A stretch of DNA of 64,000 nucleotides from Tetrahymena elliotti 4EA (taxonomy: Eukaryota > Ciliophora > Oligohymenophorea > Hymenostomatida > Tetrahymenidae). Location: contig JH720385.1 of assembly GCA_000231825.2 (NCBI GenBank), positions 198,949 to 262,948 of the forward strand. Reading direction: 5' to 3'. The position numbers and the translations under genes are program-made. This document shows positions 24,935 to 37,748 of this stretch, piece by piece (within the stretch, counting starts at the first letter, position 1; every line of letters begins with the position of its first letter). Below the pieces are notes generated by a model. It saw nothing but the letters and a program-made list of their open reading frames with translations. It was not told where the DNA came from and ran no database searches.

Positions 24935-27026
24935 ATGGATTCAAAAGCTCCTTAATTCTCAAAAATTTAGCTAATGAATAACTAGATATAGGCTCCACAA
25001 TAAATCAATTAATAGTTATCAAATTAACCTTTGTGGCAGCCTTATCAATAACCTATTAAAAAGTAGATTCTCACCAACTAGTTTTCTTAAACACCTCCTT
25101 AACATGAATTCCCTTCTCATTTAAAGCAGTTTAAACCTAAAGTATATATCATTAATCAAACTATGAAATAAGATTTTTCTTCTTCTTAAACTTTACAACA
25201 ACATATTTCTTCTTAATCAACTTCCAAAGAGGTTTATACTCCAATTCAAGCTACCTATTCCTCTGAAGCAACTTCTTAGTAAGCTTATCCTCCTAATTAA
25301 AAGTTTATTAAACCCTACCAACCTAGTTACAAATTACCTCCTAATATAACTCAATCGCAAATGTATTACCTACCCTTCAAAATAAACTCATATTAAATCT
25401 AATATAGCCTTAACTCTTAACATGATCCAACCACAAACACATTACCCTGCAAAATAAACTCTTAATTAATCACATGATGTTACCTATCATAAAATTAGTG
25501 ATTAAGAAATGCAACTCGAGGATTATATTGAAGAAGGTGTTAAACAAAAATAGCACAATAAAAGCTAATATGATTTAGAAAAGGGATTATGTATAGATGT
25601 CAAGACTTTGTAAAAGCATTTTTAATTCAACAAAACCTAAAGTTAGATAATTCCAGTCATGGTTACAGTTAGAACCCTTGAATAAACTAGCGGTGCATAA
25701 GCCAAATCAAATATACTAGAAGGTAGACCAAATATTGATTTGATCTGTGTCATTGATAATTCTGGGTCAATGGAAGGCTCAAAAATATAAAATGTCAAAA
25801 ATTCTATCTTGTAGCTTGTTGATATGCTTAATGAAAAGGATAGATTGTCAATAGTCCTATTTAATTCAGAAGCTGAATAATTATGTGGATTAAAAAAGCT
25901 AAACAAATAAAATAAATACAATCTTGAAAAAATTATCAATACAATTTCTGCAAATGGAGGCACAAATATAAAAAGTGGTGTAGAAAAGGCTTTCTAAATC
26001 TTATAAACCAGAAGATAAAAGAATCCTGTAAGCTCTATCTTCTTACTCTCTGATGGATAAGACGAAGAATCTGATATTGAAATAAAAAATCTATTGATAC
26101 ATGAATACTCGAAATTGTAAGAAGAATGTTTTACTATGCATTCTTTTGGATTTGGTAATGATCATGATGGCCCTCTAATGCAAAGAATTTCATAAATAAA
26201 AGATGGAAACATTTATTATGTTGAAAAAATCGATTAAGTTGATGAATTTTTCATAGATGCACTCGGTGGTTTGTTTTCAGTTGTTGCATAAGACATTAAT
26301 ATTAGAGTCTAAGTTAATAGATAAAACAATATATTTTAAAAGCTATTTAAAAACTCATATATTTCTAAGACTTATGGTCCGATGTGGTCAGTTGTTACCA
26401 AAAACTAAGAACTTAGAATCAAAATTAACTAAATTTTCTAAGGAGTTTCAAAAGATTTCATATTTGAAATTACTGTCCCAAAATTCGATATTAAAGAGTT
26501 GTAAGATTTTGAAAGAAACTTATAGTTAATAAATGTCTAACTCACAGCTTGTCCTGTTGATTCTGAATATGTAACAAGAGTCATCAAAGAAAATAAATTA
26601 GTTTTGACCATGTTTACTGAAAAAGAAAAAATAGCTGAAGATACTGAAATAAATGGCGATGTTGAATTCAACTATTTTAGAGTTAAAGCTGCTGAAGCTA
26701 TTGAGATAGCTATTGAATATGCAGACAAAAATTTATATTAATCAGGAAAAATGATTCTAAATGGTGTGTTAAATTCAATAAATAGCTCTCGAAATAGTAA
26801 TTCTGTAAAGCTTAAAGTTATCAAAGAAGATTTAATGTAATGTTTAAAAAATGTTTAACCTGAATAATATTAAGAAAATGGAAAATTTTAATTAATAACT
26901 TAAAGTAACAACAACTACAGATAAGCCTCCTATGCAATAAAAAAAAATGATATTTATTAATCTAGTATATAGAGATCATTAGTTTAATCATCATAATAAC
27001 AAAAGATGACATATTCGCAAATTTGA
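24935..27026 (+). CDS. von Willebrand factor A-domain protein (copy C), frame break in N-terminal part
   Basis: Most diverged of the three VWA copies. From ATG 25422 to TGA 27024-27026 the frame is open (534 aa) and holds YDLEKGLCIDVKTLQKHF, an intact MIDAS (VIDNSGSM, NGGTNIKSG, LLSDGQD), FGFGNDHDGPLMQRISQI, and the same C-terminal region (FIFEITVP, VEFNYFRVKAAE). Upstream, 24935 to about 25370 is also clearly coding (a Gln/Pro-rich head such as QINQQLSNQPLWQPYQQP), but in a different frame, and no GT-AG intron reconciles the two. Either there is a 1-base shift between about 25360 and 25420 (mutation or assembly error), or translation starts at 25422. Confidence 0.85.
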
Positions 27027-27858
27027 AATTGATAAATTTACTACTTATTAAGAATTACCAAACATAAAAACTAAAATAATATAATATTTTAATTTGTGTA
27101 TTGAAATATTTTTTTACAAATTTTTATTTTATTGATTTATTCTGAAAATTAATTAACCTAAATAAAAAAATAAAATTTTTAGAATCCTTTTAAATAACTA
27201 TTAAAATTCTATTTTTTAATTTAATTATTTTTGTAAAGTTTTTTTATGATTAACATATTTTATTTGTTTTAGTATTTTAAAATAAAATAATTTAACTTTG
27301 AGGCTTATGCATTTCTATTTGACAAATTATTAAAACAAGTAATCAAAGAATAATAAATATCAAAGAAATGTAAATCTTAGACTTTTTAAAACTAAAAATG
27401 AATATCTGATCCTTATTAAAATTATTAAGAAATATTTAAATAAAATAGGTGGTAATTACTATCATTATATTTTTACTTTTTAATTTTTAAATAAAATATA
27501 AATTAATAGACCCATTTCTTCATCTCTTTATTTTTAAAAAATTAATTTGAGTTTCAAATAACAATAGATTTTTGAATGATTATTTTTCTTATTTTTGATC
27601 TATTGAGTATGTCAAAAATGTTTTATCCTAAATAGTTTCAGAAAACTTATTGATCAATCAATTTCTTCATTTAAAATAGTAATTATTTGGCTATAATTGT
27701 ATTTGTGTTACATTTATTTAATTTTACTCATAATTATTAAACGATTAATTGAAAAGCATTAAAAATCTATAAATTTGATAACCATCTAATTTTTGTATTA
27801 ATTTCTTAATTAATATTTCAATAAATTACATTAAAAAAGAATAAATTACACTGCACGA
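27027..27858. other. AT-rich intergenic region
   Basis: No supported gene. Separates the VWA array from the membrane protein array. Confidence 0.5.
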
Positions 27859-29937
27859 ATGAAAAAAAAATTATAAATATTTAAAAGATTTGACTTGTTT
27901 TCTGAATCTTTTGGACTTCTTGTTGACCAAAAAAGTAAGAAGAAAAAAACTTCATTAGGAGGTGTTATATCTGTTGTAGCAGTTTTAGTTTCTTGTAGCT
28001 ACTTAGGATATCTACTTTATTTGTATTTCAGTAACAAGTTTTTACCAAAGATAACTCAAACAACATTTAACTAAATTGATTTAATGGAACAAAAATTTGA
28101 AAAAAGTTTATTTGGTTTTAGTTTTATCACTAATAATTCAACAATTGACATTTTAGAATAACAGACAGGTAAAAAGTATCTTATTTATTATGTTTAATAC
28201 TCGAATTATACATCAAATTCAGAAAAGACTTTTGAATAAATTCCACTTAAATATTGTGATGATGAAAGTTTTAAAGGGTTTATTTGCTTAGATTTGGATA
28301 ACTAACCTGATTATCTTAAAACTTTATTTTAACATTCTAAGGATTTAAGCTCATCTTTTTACTCACTTCTTGTTTAGCCTTGCATAGGACTTCCTGAATG
28401 TGCTTCACCAGAAGAAATAAACTAAGTAGTATTCTCTAGCTCTTTTTCTCTTTACATAAAAAGTAAGAATAAATTAATACAACTAGTAGAAAAAAGAGTT
28501 AGAAGAAACCTTTTAAGTTGATTACATTTAATTTGATGATTAATTAAGTGTTCAAGTGCAATATGTTTTGCAGCAGTAAATTACATAAGTATAAACAGGA
28601 ATTATAATATAATAATCAAATACTTATAACTATGTTTCTAGTTTTGCTAGAGTTTCTACATATTTTACAAATTAGAATTTACTTTAGAAGACAGGATATG
28701 AAGGTTATGCTTGCTTATTATTCTAACTTTATTAAAATTAAAATTTGATGCAAATACAATACCCTTTGCTAACAGAAATATTAGCATAATTTTTAACTGT
28801 CTTAAATCTCTTGTTTGCATTTGGTTTTTTAGCTAAAATGTTTTCAGGTTCTTAAGTAATGAAAGAGATTAGTTCAATCTACTTAAAAGAGTACTATCAA
28901 AATACTGCAGCCAAATTGATAGAAGATCAAAGCAACTCTTATCCTTTAAGCACTTCCTCTCATTCATCAGTTGAGTAGATTTATTAACTTCACAACGAAA
29001 TTAATTAAGCAGATATTTTCAAGGAAAGAAAAAAGCCAGAAATCAATTTTAAGATGAAATTAAAAATTTTGATTTAGTAATTATTTTGCAGAAAACCCAA
29101 AGCTTTGAAAAAAGAGATTAATTTATAAAAAGAGTCCATATCCTAAATAAACAAAAAACTTGATATTTTTGAAGTATACAAAGACCTCTTGTAAATCAAG
29201 AAAGCAATAAGATTATTATTAAGTGAAGATCAGTTTGCTGCAATTCAGTTCTGTGGCTGTAATATGAAATTCAATTCTTAATTTTAACAAGATTTAAAGA
29301 GCAAAATTGATAAAATAAATCAAAGTAATTTTTTTAATTAAATTTTCATAAAATTTTAGACATTTTTATATTTTAAAAATATTTTTTTTATTTTAAAAAA
29401 GAAATTGCTGAGTAAAAATAAAGCATCAATTAAATAAGTTCTCCTGCTTAATGTAACATTTAGATAGGAAGTCTAAATAAATTTTAAATAAAATCTAATT
29501 AAAATAATTACGAAGATTGTACTAGCGATATGGTAGCTAGCATCATGAGTAACAAAGAACAATAAATTTAAGCTGTATATAAAAGTGCAAGTAAAAAATA
29601 ATTAGGACACTAAATATCCAAATTAGAAAGCTCAAAAATCCTCGAATAAGAAATCAGTGTTTTAAGCTTTCACTAGTAAAATTTAATAAGCATTCCAGTT
29701 TAATAGTAGAAACCTTAAACAAAATTAATTATAGAAATAGATAATCATCTTTAAAAAATAGAGGAAATCATTAATAATAAAGAGACTTTGTTTGACAAAC
29801 TAAATGTATTTTTAGAAAGAATTAAATCAAACTAAGAAATATCACACATAGATATATAAATATATTCTTCCATTCTATCTAAAACCTATTTATAAAATCA
29901 TAATTAAGAACCTGAAATTCAAAAATAATTTTCTTGA
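27859..29937 (+). CDS. two-pass membrane protein family, member 1 (frame break)
   Basis: Exons 27859-29324 and 29402-29937, about 667 aa once one shift is allowed. N-terminus FDLFSESFGLLVDQKSKKKK, then TM1 (GGVISVVAVLVSCSYLGYLL). A large loop carries FGFSFITNN, YCDDESFKGFICLD and QPCIGLPECA, followed by TM2 (EILAQFLTVLNLLFAFGFLA). The conserved ISSIYLKEYY, SEDQFAAIQFCGC precede a phase-1 intron and a polar C-terminal tail. The reading frame slips at an A-run at 28458-28462: member 2 has one base less here, and the downstream sequence is open only in the shifted frame. TM1 flanked by Lys and Gly-Gly recalls the ERGIC/ERV41 N-terminus, but this is only a resemblance. Function unknown. Confidence 0.8.
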
Positions 29938-31634
29938 AATCATCTATCTTTAATTCTCAAGCATAAGTGTCCTGTATGCACTCACTTAAAAAAAAGTGAA
30001 TGAGAAACTAGTTATCTCTCAAATTTACAAAATAATTTAAAAAACGCAAATTTAATTAAAAAGAATCTTCAATTAAACAAATGATAGTAAGTAATTAAAA
30101 ATTTTCATTCTCATCAAAAATTATAATAAATAATTCTTAATGGATGGATTTAAAGCTAACACAAAATTGATTCAGAGATATTTACGTTTCAATACAATTT
30201 GCTTAATATCAAAAAAATTTTAAAACTCTAATATATTGAATATCTAACTAATGTAACAATTTTATTTATTTATTTTGTTTATTATCTTTAAATAACTTTT
30301 CAAAATGTTTAATTCATCACTTAAATCAGTTAACTGCATCTTCTATTCAAATAAACCATTAGATGATAATTAATTTATGGTATTTTTTGTTTTCGTTTAA
30401 TTAATTTAAATTAAACATAAATTTTATATATTTAATAAATCATCTATTATTATCTTAAGGTAAAATATTATTAACTTTTAAACTGCCTTTTTCAGCTTGA
30501 AAACTCTTTAATATGATCATGAAATATTTTTTTATTTCTAGATCTTGATTTGTTATAAAAAAGCAAATAAGCGTTTACTTTAAAATAAAATTAAGTGAAT
30601 TAGAAAAGCTTGATTGTAAAGTTATCCTTTTTAAAAAATCAAGATATAAATTTAATTCACATTAAAAAAGTGGGGGGATAAACATAAAAAATAATACCTC
30701 TTTCAAAATGAAAGATGGTATAATTACATCAAATATATACAAAAAATATTCTATATGATTTAAAAAAGTATTTAATGTTAAAATTATGCAGAAATAAAAA
30801 AGTAAATATAAAAAGTAGTCAGAGATTTTAACGCAACAAATCAAAGAGGTTTGTTTACATTAATTAAAAATAATTAGAATTTTTTTAATAAACTCTTATT
30901 ATTGACTAAGAATGAATGATATTACCATAGTTTCTTGATTTCTAGCTTCTTGTTTTTAAAAAATTTGCTAACAATGAAAGTGGGAATTATAGTTAAAAAA
31001 TACTTACCTTCTCATTAATTTGTTTGTGATATCAAAACAAGAAACTACAGTAATAAAAAAAAATAGTCAAAGAAATCAAATATTTTTTATTTAAAAAACC
31101 TATCCAATAATAAAAGATAAATTGATCATTCATTCAATATTTGTAAATTATGCTAATCTTACAAAACATAGTTGATATAATAAAAAGCTTTATTAATAAA
31201 AAAAAATCAGTAACTTTAGTTGTGTTTTAAAAAATTATATAAAAGTTATTTCAAATTTTGAAAGTTGATCATTATTAGTAAGAAGAATCTTGGAATTATT
31301 TTTATTCATCTTATTTTTGGAAGGAAAATTAAATGTTTTGTATTTGTCCAAGATTTTAATCTTGTTTTTGTATAGTTTTATATCAATTAGCTTGGATTTT
31401 TTTGATTCTTTTAAAATATTTTATTCTTTTTGCTATTAAAAATACATAAAAGAATACTGGTACAATTAGATTCCCTTAAGAAGTTTTTATGTTACATTAT
31501 GAGTGATTAATTCATATGAAATTTTTTAATAATAATTTTGTTATTACTTTTATATTAATCCTATAATTACAATTATTTTTATGTAATTAATATTGCGTAA
31601 ATTATAACACTAAAGAATATCTTACTTAGCATAA
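29938..31634. other. AT-rich intergenic region
   Basis: About 1.7 kb without a supported gene. The first 70 bp after the stop still resemble the tail of the neighbouring coding region. The remainder is A/T-rich. Confidence 0.45.
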
Positions 31635-33766
31635 ATGAAAAAGAAGCTTTAAATATTAAAAAAGTTTGATTTATTTTCCTCATCATTTGGTCTTCTTTCT
31701 GACCAAAAAAGCAAGAAGAAATAAACATCATTAGGAGGTATGATATCTATTGTAGCAGTTATGCTTTCTTGTTGTTACTTGGTCTATCTACTTTATTTAT
31801 ACTTCAGCAACAAGTTTTTACCAAAGATAACCCAAACTACATATAACTAAATTGATTTAATGGAATAAAAATTTGAAAAGAGCTTATTTGGTTTTACTTT
31901 CATCACTAATAATTAAACAATTGACTAGCTGGAATAATAGACAGGTAAAAAATATCTGATTTACAGTGTTACTTATTAGAATTATTTACAAAATAATCCA
32001 AAGAGTTATGATATTATTCCACTTAAATATTGTGATGATGAAAGTTTTTAAGGGTATATTTGCTTAGATTTGGATAACTAATCTGATTATCTTAAAATAT
32101 TGTATTAGAATTCTAGGAATTTAAGTTAATCTTTCTACTCGCTTCTTATTTAGCCTTGCATAGGACTTCCTGAATGTGCTTCACCAGATGAAATAAACTA
32201 ATTAGTAATATCTAGCTCTTTTTCTCTTTACATCAAAATGAGAGTAAATTAATTCAACTAGCAGAAAAAAGAGTTAGAAGAAACTTTTTAAGTTGATTAT
32301 ATTTAATTTGATGATTAATTAAGCGTTCAAGTACAATATGTTTTACAGCAGTAAATTACAAAAGTATAAACAGGAATTCTAATACAATAGTCTGATACTT
32401 ATAACTATATCTCAAGTTTTGCTAGAGTTTCTACATATTTTACAAATTAAAATTTACTTCAGAAGACAGGATATGAAGGCTATGCTTGCTTATTATTCTA
32501 GCTATATTAAAATTAAAATTTGATGCAAGTACAATACCCTTTATTAACAGAAATATTAGCTTAGTTCTTAACAGTTCTAAATATCCTTTTTGCTTTTGGC
32601 TTTATAGCTAAAATACTTTCAGGATCAATAGTTATGAAGGATATAAGTTCTATATACTTAAAAGAGTACTATTCAAATACTGCAGTTAAAATAATATCAG
32701 AATAAGGTAATTAATGTTCTATGAAGCTTTCTTCCTAGCCATTGGCTGATCAAATTTATGAGCTTCATAAAGATATTATTGATACTGATATTCTAAAAGA
32801 GAGAAAAAAATCATAATTTAGTTGTCGAGCTAAATTAAAAAATTTCTTTTAAAAATGTCTTTAAAAAAATCCAGAGATTTTGGATAAAGAGATTAATTTA
32901 TAGAAAAAATCAACATCTGAAATAATTAAGAGGCTAGATATTTTTGAGATATACAAAGACCTTCTTTAAATCAAAAAAGCAATAAGGTTACTATTAAGTG
33001 AAGATTAGTTTGCAGCAATTCAATTTTGTGGATGTGAGATGAAATTAGATTCTAAATTTTAAGAAGAGCTTTGTAGCAAAGTTATTTAAACAAATCAATG
33101 TAATTTCTTTCATTATTTTCATTTATTTTTCTTTGATTTCATTTTCATATTTTTATGTTTTATTTAATAAATAACAACAACAATAAAAATAAAATACAAT
33201 ACAATAATAATAATTTTATTTTATAATAAATAGAAATAACCTAGTAAAAATAAAACAACAACAAAGCCATTTCTTAAACTTAAAATAATATATAAATTGG
33301 TAGTGTAAATAAACTGTAATCTAATTAAAATGATTATGAAGAAGTTCATAGTGCCATGGTTGCAAGTGTTACTAGTGATTTAGGACATTAAATCTAATCT
33401 GTTTATAAAAGTGTGAATAAAAAATAATTTGGCAACTAGACTCCAATGATTGAAAGCTCAAAAAATTTGAAAGATCAATTTAGTCCATAAATATTTTATT
33501 AAAATAATTAAGTGACAAATCAAGTTCCGTAATAATCATAAAATAAGCTATTTTTATTGGAAAGGAATAAAAATCATCTTTAAAATATAGAAGAAATAAT
33601 TAATAATAAATAAATTCTTTTTGAGCAGCTAAATATATTTTTAGAAAGAATTAAATCAAACCAGTAAATCACACCTATTGATATCTAAATTTATTCTTCA
33701 CTAGTCTATAAAAAATATTTACCAAGTTATAATTAAGACATTGAACAGATTAAATCAATTTCTTGA
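31635..33766 (+). CDS. two-pass membrane protein family, member 2
   Basis: Intact paralogue of member 1: exons 31635-33099 and 33234-33766 (134-nt intron, phase 1), 665 aa. Starts MKKKLQILKKFDLFSSSFGL. TM1 is GGMISIVAVMLSCCYLVYLL, TM2 about ILAQFLTVLNILFAFGFIA. Conserved cysteines lie in YCDDESFQGYICLD, QPCIGLPECA and FCGCEMK. The C-terminal exon has LNIFLERIKSNQ and IDIQIYSSL before the stop. Very close to member 1 over its length, so recently duplicated. Topology is inferred as both ends on one side and a roughly 300-residue Cys-containing loop on the other. Confidence 0.85.
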
Positions 33767-34637
33767 AATTTTTGGTCAAAATAAAATTTAGAAACTTATT
33801 AAGAATGTTCTAAAATTGAAAAATAATTTTAAATATCATTAAAACTATTTTCAAACAGATCTTGTGCTGAATAAACTTATTTTTTCAAAACAATTTACTT
33901 GGAAAATTAAGAAGTTATTTAAAAAATATTAAATATTTTAAAATGAAAAGTTATTTTAACAAAGTATAAATTATTAATCAACCAATGACTGTAACCTATG
34001 AAAAGTTAAATCATGTAATCTATTTTTAATCTCCAAGCAAACTTATTAATTTTATGTATTTCTTATATAAAAAAATATTATTATGAACAAAATATCAATT
34101 AAAATTAAAAATGTTTATTTAGTACGGTATGAATGGTATGAATGAAAAATTAATATATTATTCTTGTATTTATTTATTTTTGATTTTAAAATTCTGTACT
34201 ATTATGGATTAAAAATTTATTATTATAAAATTTATTTATTTATTTGATTTATTTTTGTAAATTTCGAAATTTTGGATTTTTTAGTTAGAATTTAATATGT
34301 AATTATTATCATTTATTTATTTTTGTAAAAATATCAGTAATAGGTTAATACTCTACTTAATTCTTATCTATGGTTACTTTTAAAGTATATCTCACTTTTA
34401 TTTAAGCAAATCTTAAGTAAAAAATTCTTTGATGTATTAAACTCTTTTAATTAGAATTGAAAAATGTAATTAAATTTTAGCAAAGCTTTTAAATTAGAAA
34501 AGATGATTGATTGTTTTATTATAAAATTGTATTTTTCATTTTTATTGTTGCTATTATATCTCACTAGTTAAATATTTTTTCTTTTGTACAAAGAAGTAGA
34601 TTTAATTTTATAAAAGCAATCTTTAATTAATAACTTT
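33767..34637. other. AT-rich intergenic region
   Basis: Between convergent genes. Nothing recognised beyond a short tandem GGTATGAAT duplication at about 34125-34142. Confidence 0.5.
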
Positions 34638-36070
34638 TCATTTCTTTTAGAGCTTTGAGAAGAAGTATGATGCCAATCCTAGCAGGACAAGAAGAGAACC
34701 AACTACTTCAAAAATAGATGGAACTTCTTTGAAGAAGACAACTTCAACTAAAAAGCTTTCAACTATCATTGTGTAATTTATCAGTGTTATAGGCCCATGA
34801 TTTTTAGTAATTGTTGTCGAAGTGATGAATGTAATTTAGTACATAAAGCTAACTAAGCCTACTATAAAAATTAAACCAAGAATATCGTTTAAGCTTAAAT
34901 CAAATGGAGATTCATTTTATATAATTCCTAGAGATCCAAATAAGATAAAAAAGAAGCATAATGACATATTAATTTCAAAAGTATTTATACTTTTCATATA
35001 TCTAACCATAATTATAGCCAAAGCCCATCCAAACCAAGTTAAGATTGAAATTGCAATTAAAATATATTTTTCTGTTCCCTATATATATTAGCTATTGTCT
35101 TAAATAGAAGTATCTGTATCTGTAAATAATGACTAAAAATAATTAGGATCAGAAACCATAACTACTCCAAAGAATGAAACAGAAATACCAATTACATCTC
35201 TTATAGTTAATGTGACTCCAAAAAGAAAGTAGTTCAGAATAAACACAAATATTGGTCCTGTATTTGAAATAATTAGCAACAAGGAAACTGGTAATTTATT
35301 AATTGCATAAAAATAGTAAAGCTATCCAAGAGAACTAATTACATTCCTAAATGTTAGAAGCTTAAAATCTTTACCATCTTTAACCAACATATTGTATTTT
35401 TTTACATATCCTATAGAATACATCAGAATTGAAACAACAACTCCTCTAACAACCATGGCATAGCTCCAAAGTATTTACTTGTTTTTCTAATTCAATAAAA
35501 AAAATATTTTATTTTTATTTTTTAGCATTTTTTTAAAAAAATTTGGTTGTAAAATAAAGAAAATTTGTTGGTTTTCATTTAAAAATAAATGATGCTCATT
35601 TATCTATCAAAGAAATTTGTGCTTTTTTTTCATTTTATTTTTAATTGGAGAGATGAAATTATAATTCAAATTTCATTTGAAAAAATACAAACTTTTCTAA
35701 AATATTAAAAATTTGATTTTATTATTTATGGTATTTTATTCCAAAAGAAATGATTTACTTTAAGATAAAAAGATACTCCTACATAAAAGAAACCAGAGAT
35801 AAAAACTAGGAGATATGCTAGATTATCATTTCCATATTTATTTCTAAATTCATTAACTAACTTATCTACTTAATTCAAAATCCAATTCAGAAATGAATAA
35901 AGGCGGCAGACCAGCTTATAAATGATGGATTTTTCTTGTTAAAAGATATAAAGATTGTTTTATTCATTTTTGAAAGAATTAATTTATTCTTATTCATCTT
36001 GTTTTAGTATAACTTCATTTAGAGGAGTTAACTTACAAGAGTGATGCTTAGAATGACTATTCTAACTCAT
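34638..36070 (-). CDS. EamA/drug-metabolite-type membrane transporter
   Basis: Two exons (36070-35759 and 35486-34638) join in phase 0 to 386 aa. After a polar N-terminus (about 70 residues) come hydrophobic helices: YLLVFISGFFYVGVSFYL, MVVRGVVVSILMYSIGYV, LPVSLLLIISNTGPIFVFIL, DVIGISVSFFGVVMVS, ILIAISILTWFGWALAMIIV, FEINMSLCFFFILFGSLGII, ILGLIFIVGLVSFMYQITFI and FEVVGSLLVLLGLASYFF. The RNVISSLGQLYYFYAI..NTGPIFVF block and the internal duplication-like layout are typical of the DMT superfamily (EamA, SLC35G-like). Substrate cannot be told. Oriented opposite to and embedded within the array of four two-pass membrane genes. Confidence 0.85.
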
Positions 36071-36602
36071 TGCTTTTATCTGTATCAGAAAAATCTGTTT
36101 TCCTCTTTTTTATCAAAATTAACAATTGTTCTGGGTTAATTAAATTATTTCAATTATTGATTTAATATCTTATGAATTTCAATCAAATTTATTGGGTTGA
36201 AATTAAGCTTTCTTATTTTTTCGAATAATTTACTAAGAAAATACTTATATAATTAGTTTACAAAAATTAGTAACAAAAAGTTTTTAAAAGGTATGCATAT
36301 TTTTATTAATTAAAGATTTTGAGTAAATAGCCCTATTTAAGTATAAAAGATCATAATTAAAATCATAGAAAAATCAAAGATTTTTTGATTTAATTAAATT
36401 TTTTACAGAAAAGTATTTAGAATACACACAACATACTAAAATTTCTAGATAAATGTAATTATTTATTTGCCAAAGCAGGCTAAAAAAATATAAATTATAA
36501 TTTGGAAAAATTTTTAATTAATTTAGTAGAATTAAGTTATCAAAGAATGTTATTTTTGATTTCATTTCAATTAATTTTATTATCAAAAAAGTTTTAGTTT
36601 AT
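36071..36602. other. AT-rich intergenic region
   Basis: Upstream of the transporter; no coding exon recognised. Confidence 0.5.
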
Positions 36603-36742
36603 TATATACAGTAAAAAGGGGATTCTGGCACTGGCCCAAGTCATCCCTTATTCCAACAGATTCCAACTAGAAAATCTAGCTGAAATCTGTTGGAGTAAAG
36701 GGGGGACTTATGCCAGCACCAGAACCCCCTTTTTACTATATA
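36603..36742. mobile_element. GC-rich fold-back element (MITE-like inverted repeat)
   Basis: About 140 bp imperfect palindrome standing out as GC-rich in AT-rich DNA. The left arm runs AGTAAAAAGGGG (36610-36621), TTCTGG, CTGGC, AAGTC, TCCC and CCAACAGATT. The right arm runs AATCTGTTGG, GGGACTT, GCCAG, CCAGAA and CCCCCTTTTTACT (36725-36737). The centre is CTAGA/AAA/TCTAG. The ends sit in TATA-type sequence (TATACAGT at the left), compatible with a TA target and Tc1/mariner-like CAGT terminus, which is inference. It has no coding capacity. Alternatives: a structured RNA precursor or a long terminator-like hairpin. Confidence 0.7.
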
Positions 36743-37748
36743 TTTTATTTCATTTAAGTAATTTGAAAAATAATTTTTCAGATTGATTTAAATAGTAACT
36801 TTTATTAAAGCTAGTTTTGTATTTTATTTGTTAGGTCTAATAGATAAATTCTATTATTTTATACATCTCTTAATTTTAATTCACTTGATGTTTTAACTTG
36901 ATTTCCTAAAATTAATTTTAAAATTATTATCATATAAAAGTTTCAAAAATGTCAAACTAAAAAACTCATTATGTGAGTGAGTAAAAACAGTATTATTTTA
37001 TGACTTGATGATTTAATAATTATGTTAATTTTTGCAAGATGAGATCAAATTTTTACATATTACAACCTTTTATTGATTTGTTGTCTTTAATGCTGAAGAA
37101 AGTTATATTTAAAAACGTTTTTCATTTATTATCAAAAAATATAAAAAACCTCTTTACTTCTAAAAATAAAAGGATTGTGTTTTATTCCTATTCGACGAGA
37201 AAAACAGTTTTTTTCATAATTTTATTTCTTTTAAAATAATTTTTTGCCTACCAATTATCTCTAAAAATTTTGCAAAAATGTGTACAAAATTTTATCAAAA
37301 ATATTACTTTAAAATTGCTCTTGATTTTTTTTATATTGATCCATTTAATTTTTTGTAATTTTTTTAGAGCACAATTTTTTTGATTATTAAATTATGATTT
37401 TTTTATTTTTTTTAAACATACTTTAGATTCATTTTTTTGGTTAAAAGTTAAGTTATTTATTAATGTTTGATGCAAGTTTTGCTTTCTCAAATTATTTACA
37501 GAATAAATTTTCTAACTAGAAATCAAATTTAAAGTAATTCCTTCATGTAATTTGCTTTATTTCAAATTATATGATTTATTGGTTAAAAACAAAGTCTCTA
37601 TTAATAAAAAAAATCCTTATTTTTGGTGATAAATAAAACTAATAGGGCATTTAAATCGAGAAGATTATTTTAAATTGATAAATTAATTAAAAAATCAACC
37701 AATAAATAATAAACTTACAAATTTTGATATTAAGTTAGAAAAACAATA
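36743..37748. other. AT-rich intergenic region
   Basis: No supported gene. Small frames present are A/T-homopolymer-driven. Confidence 0.5.

Noticed and set aside
28462..28485. 24-nt GT-AG mini-intron explaining the frame break in membrane family member 1
   Set aside because: Removing it leaves the wrong frame downstream, and member 2 keeps the homologous bases as coding.
37039..37239. 66-codon plus-strand ORF in the spacer after the fold-back element
   Set aside because: AT-driven composition, no paralogue in the array and no splice or homology support.
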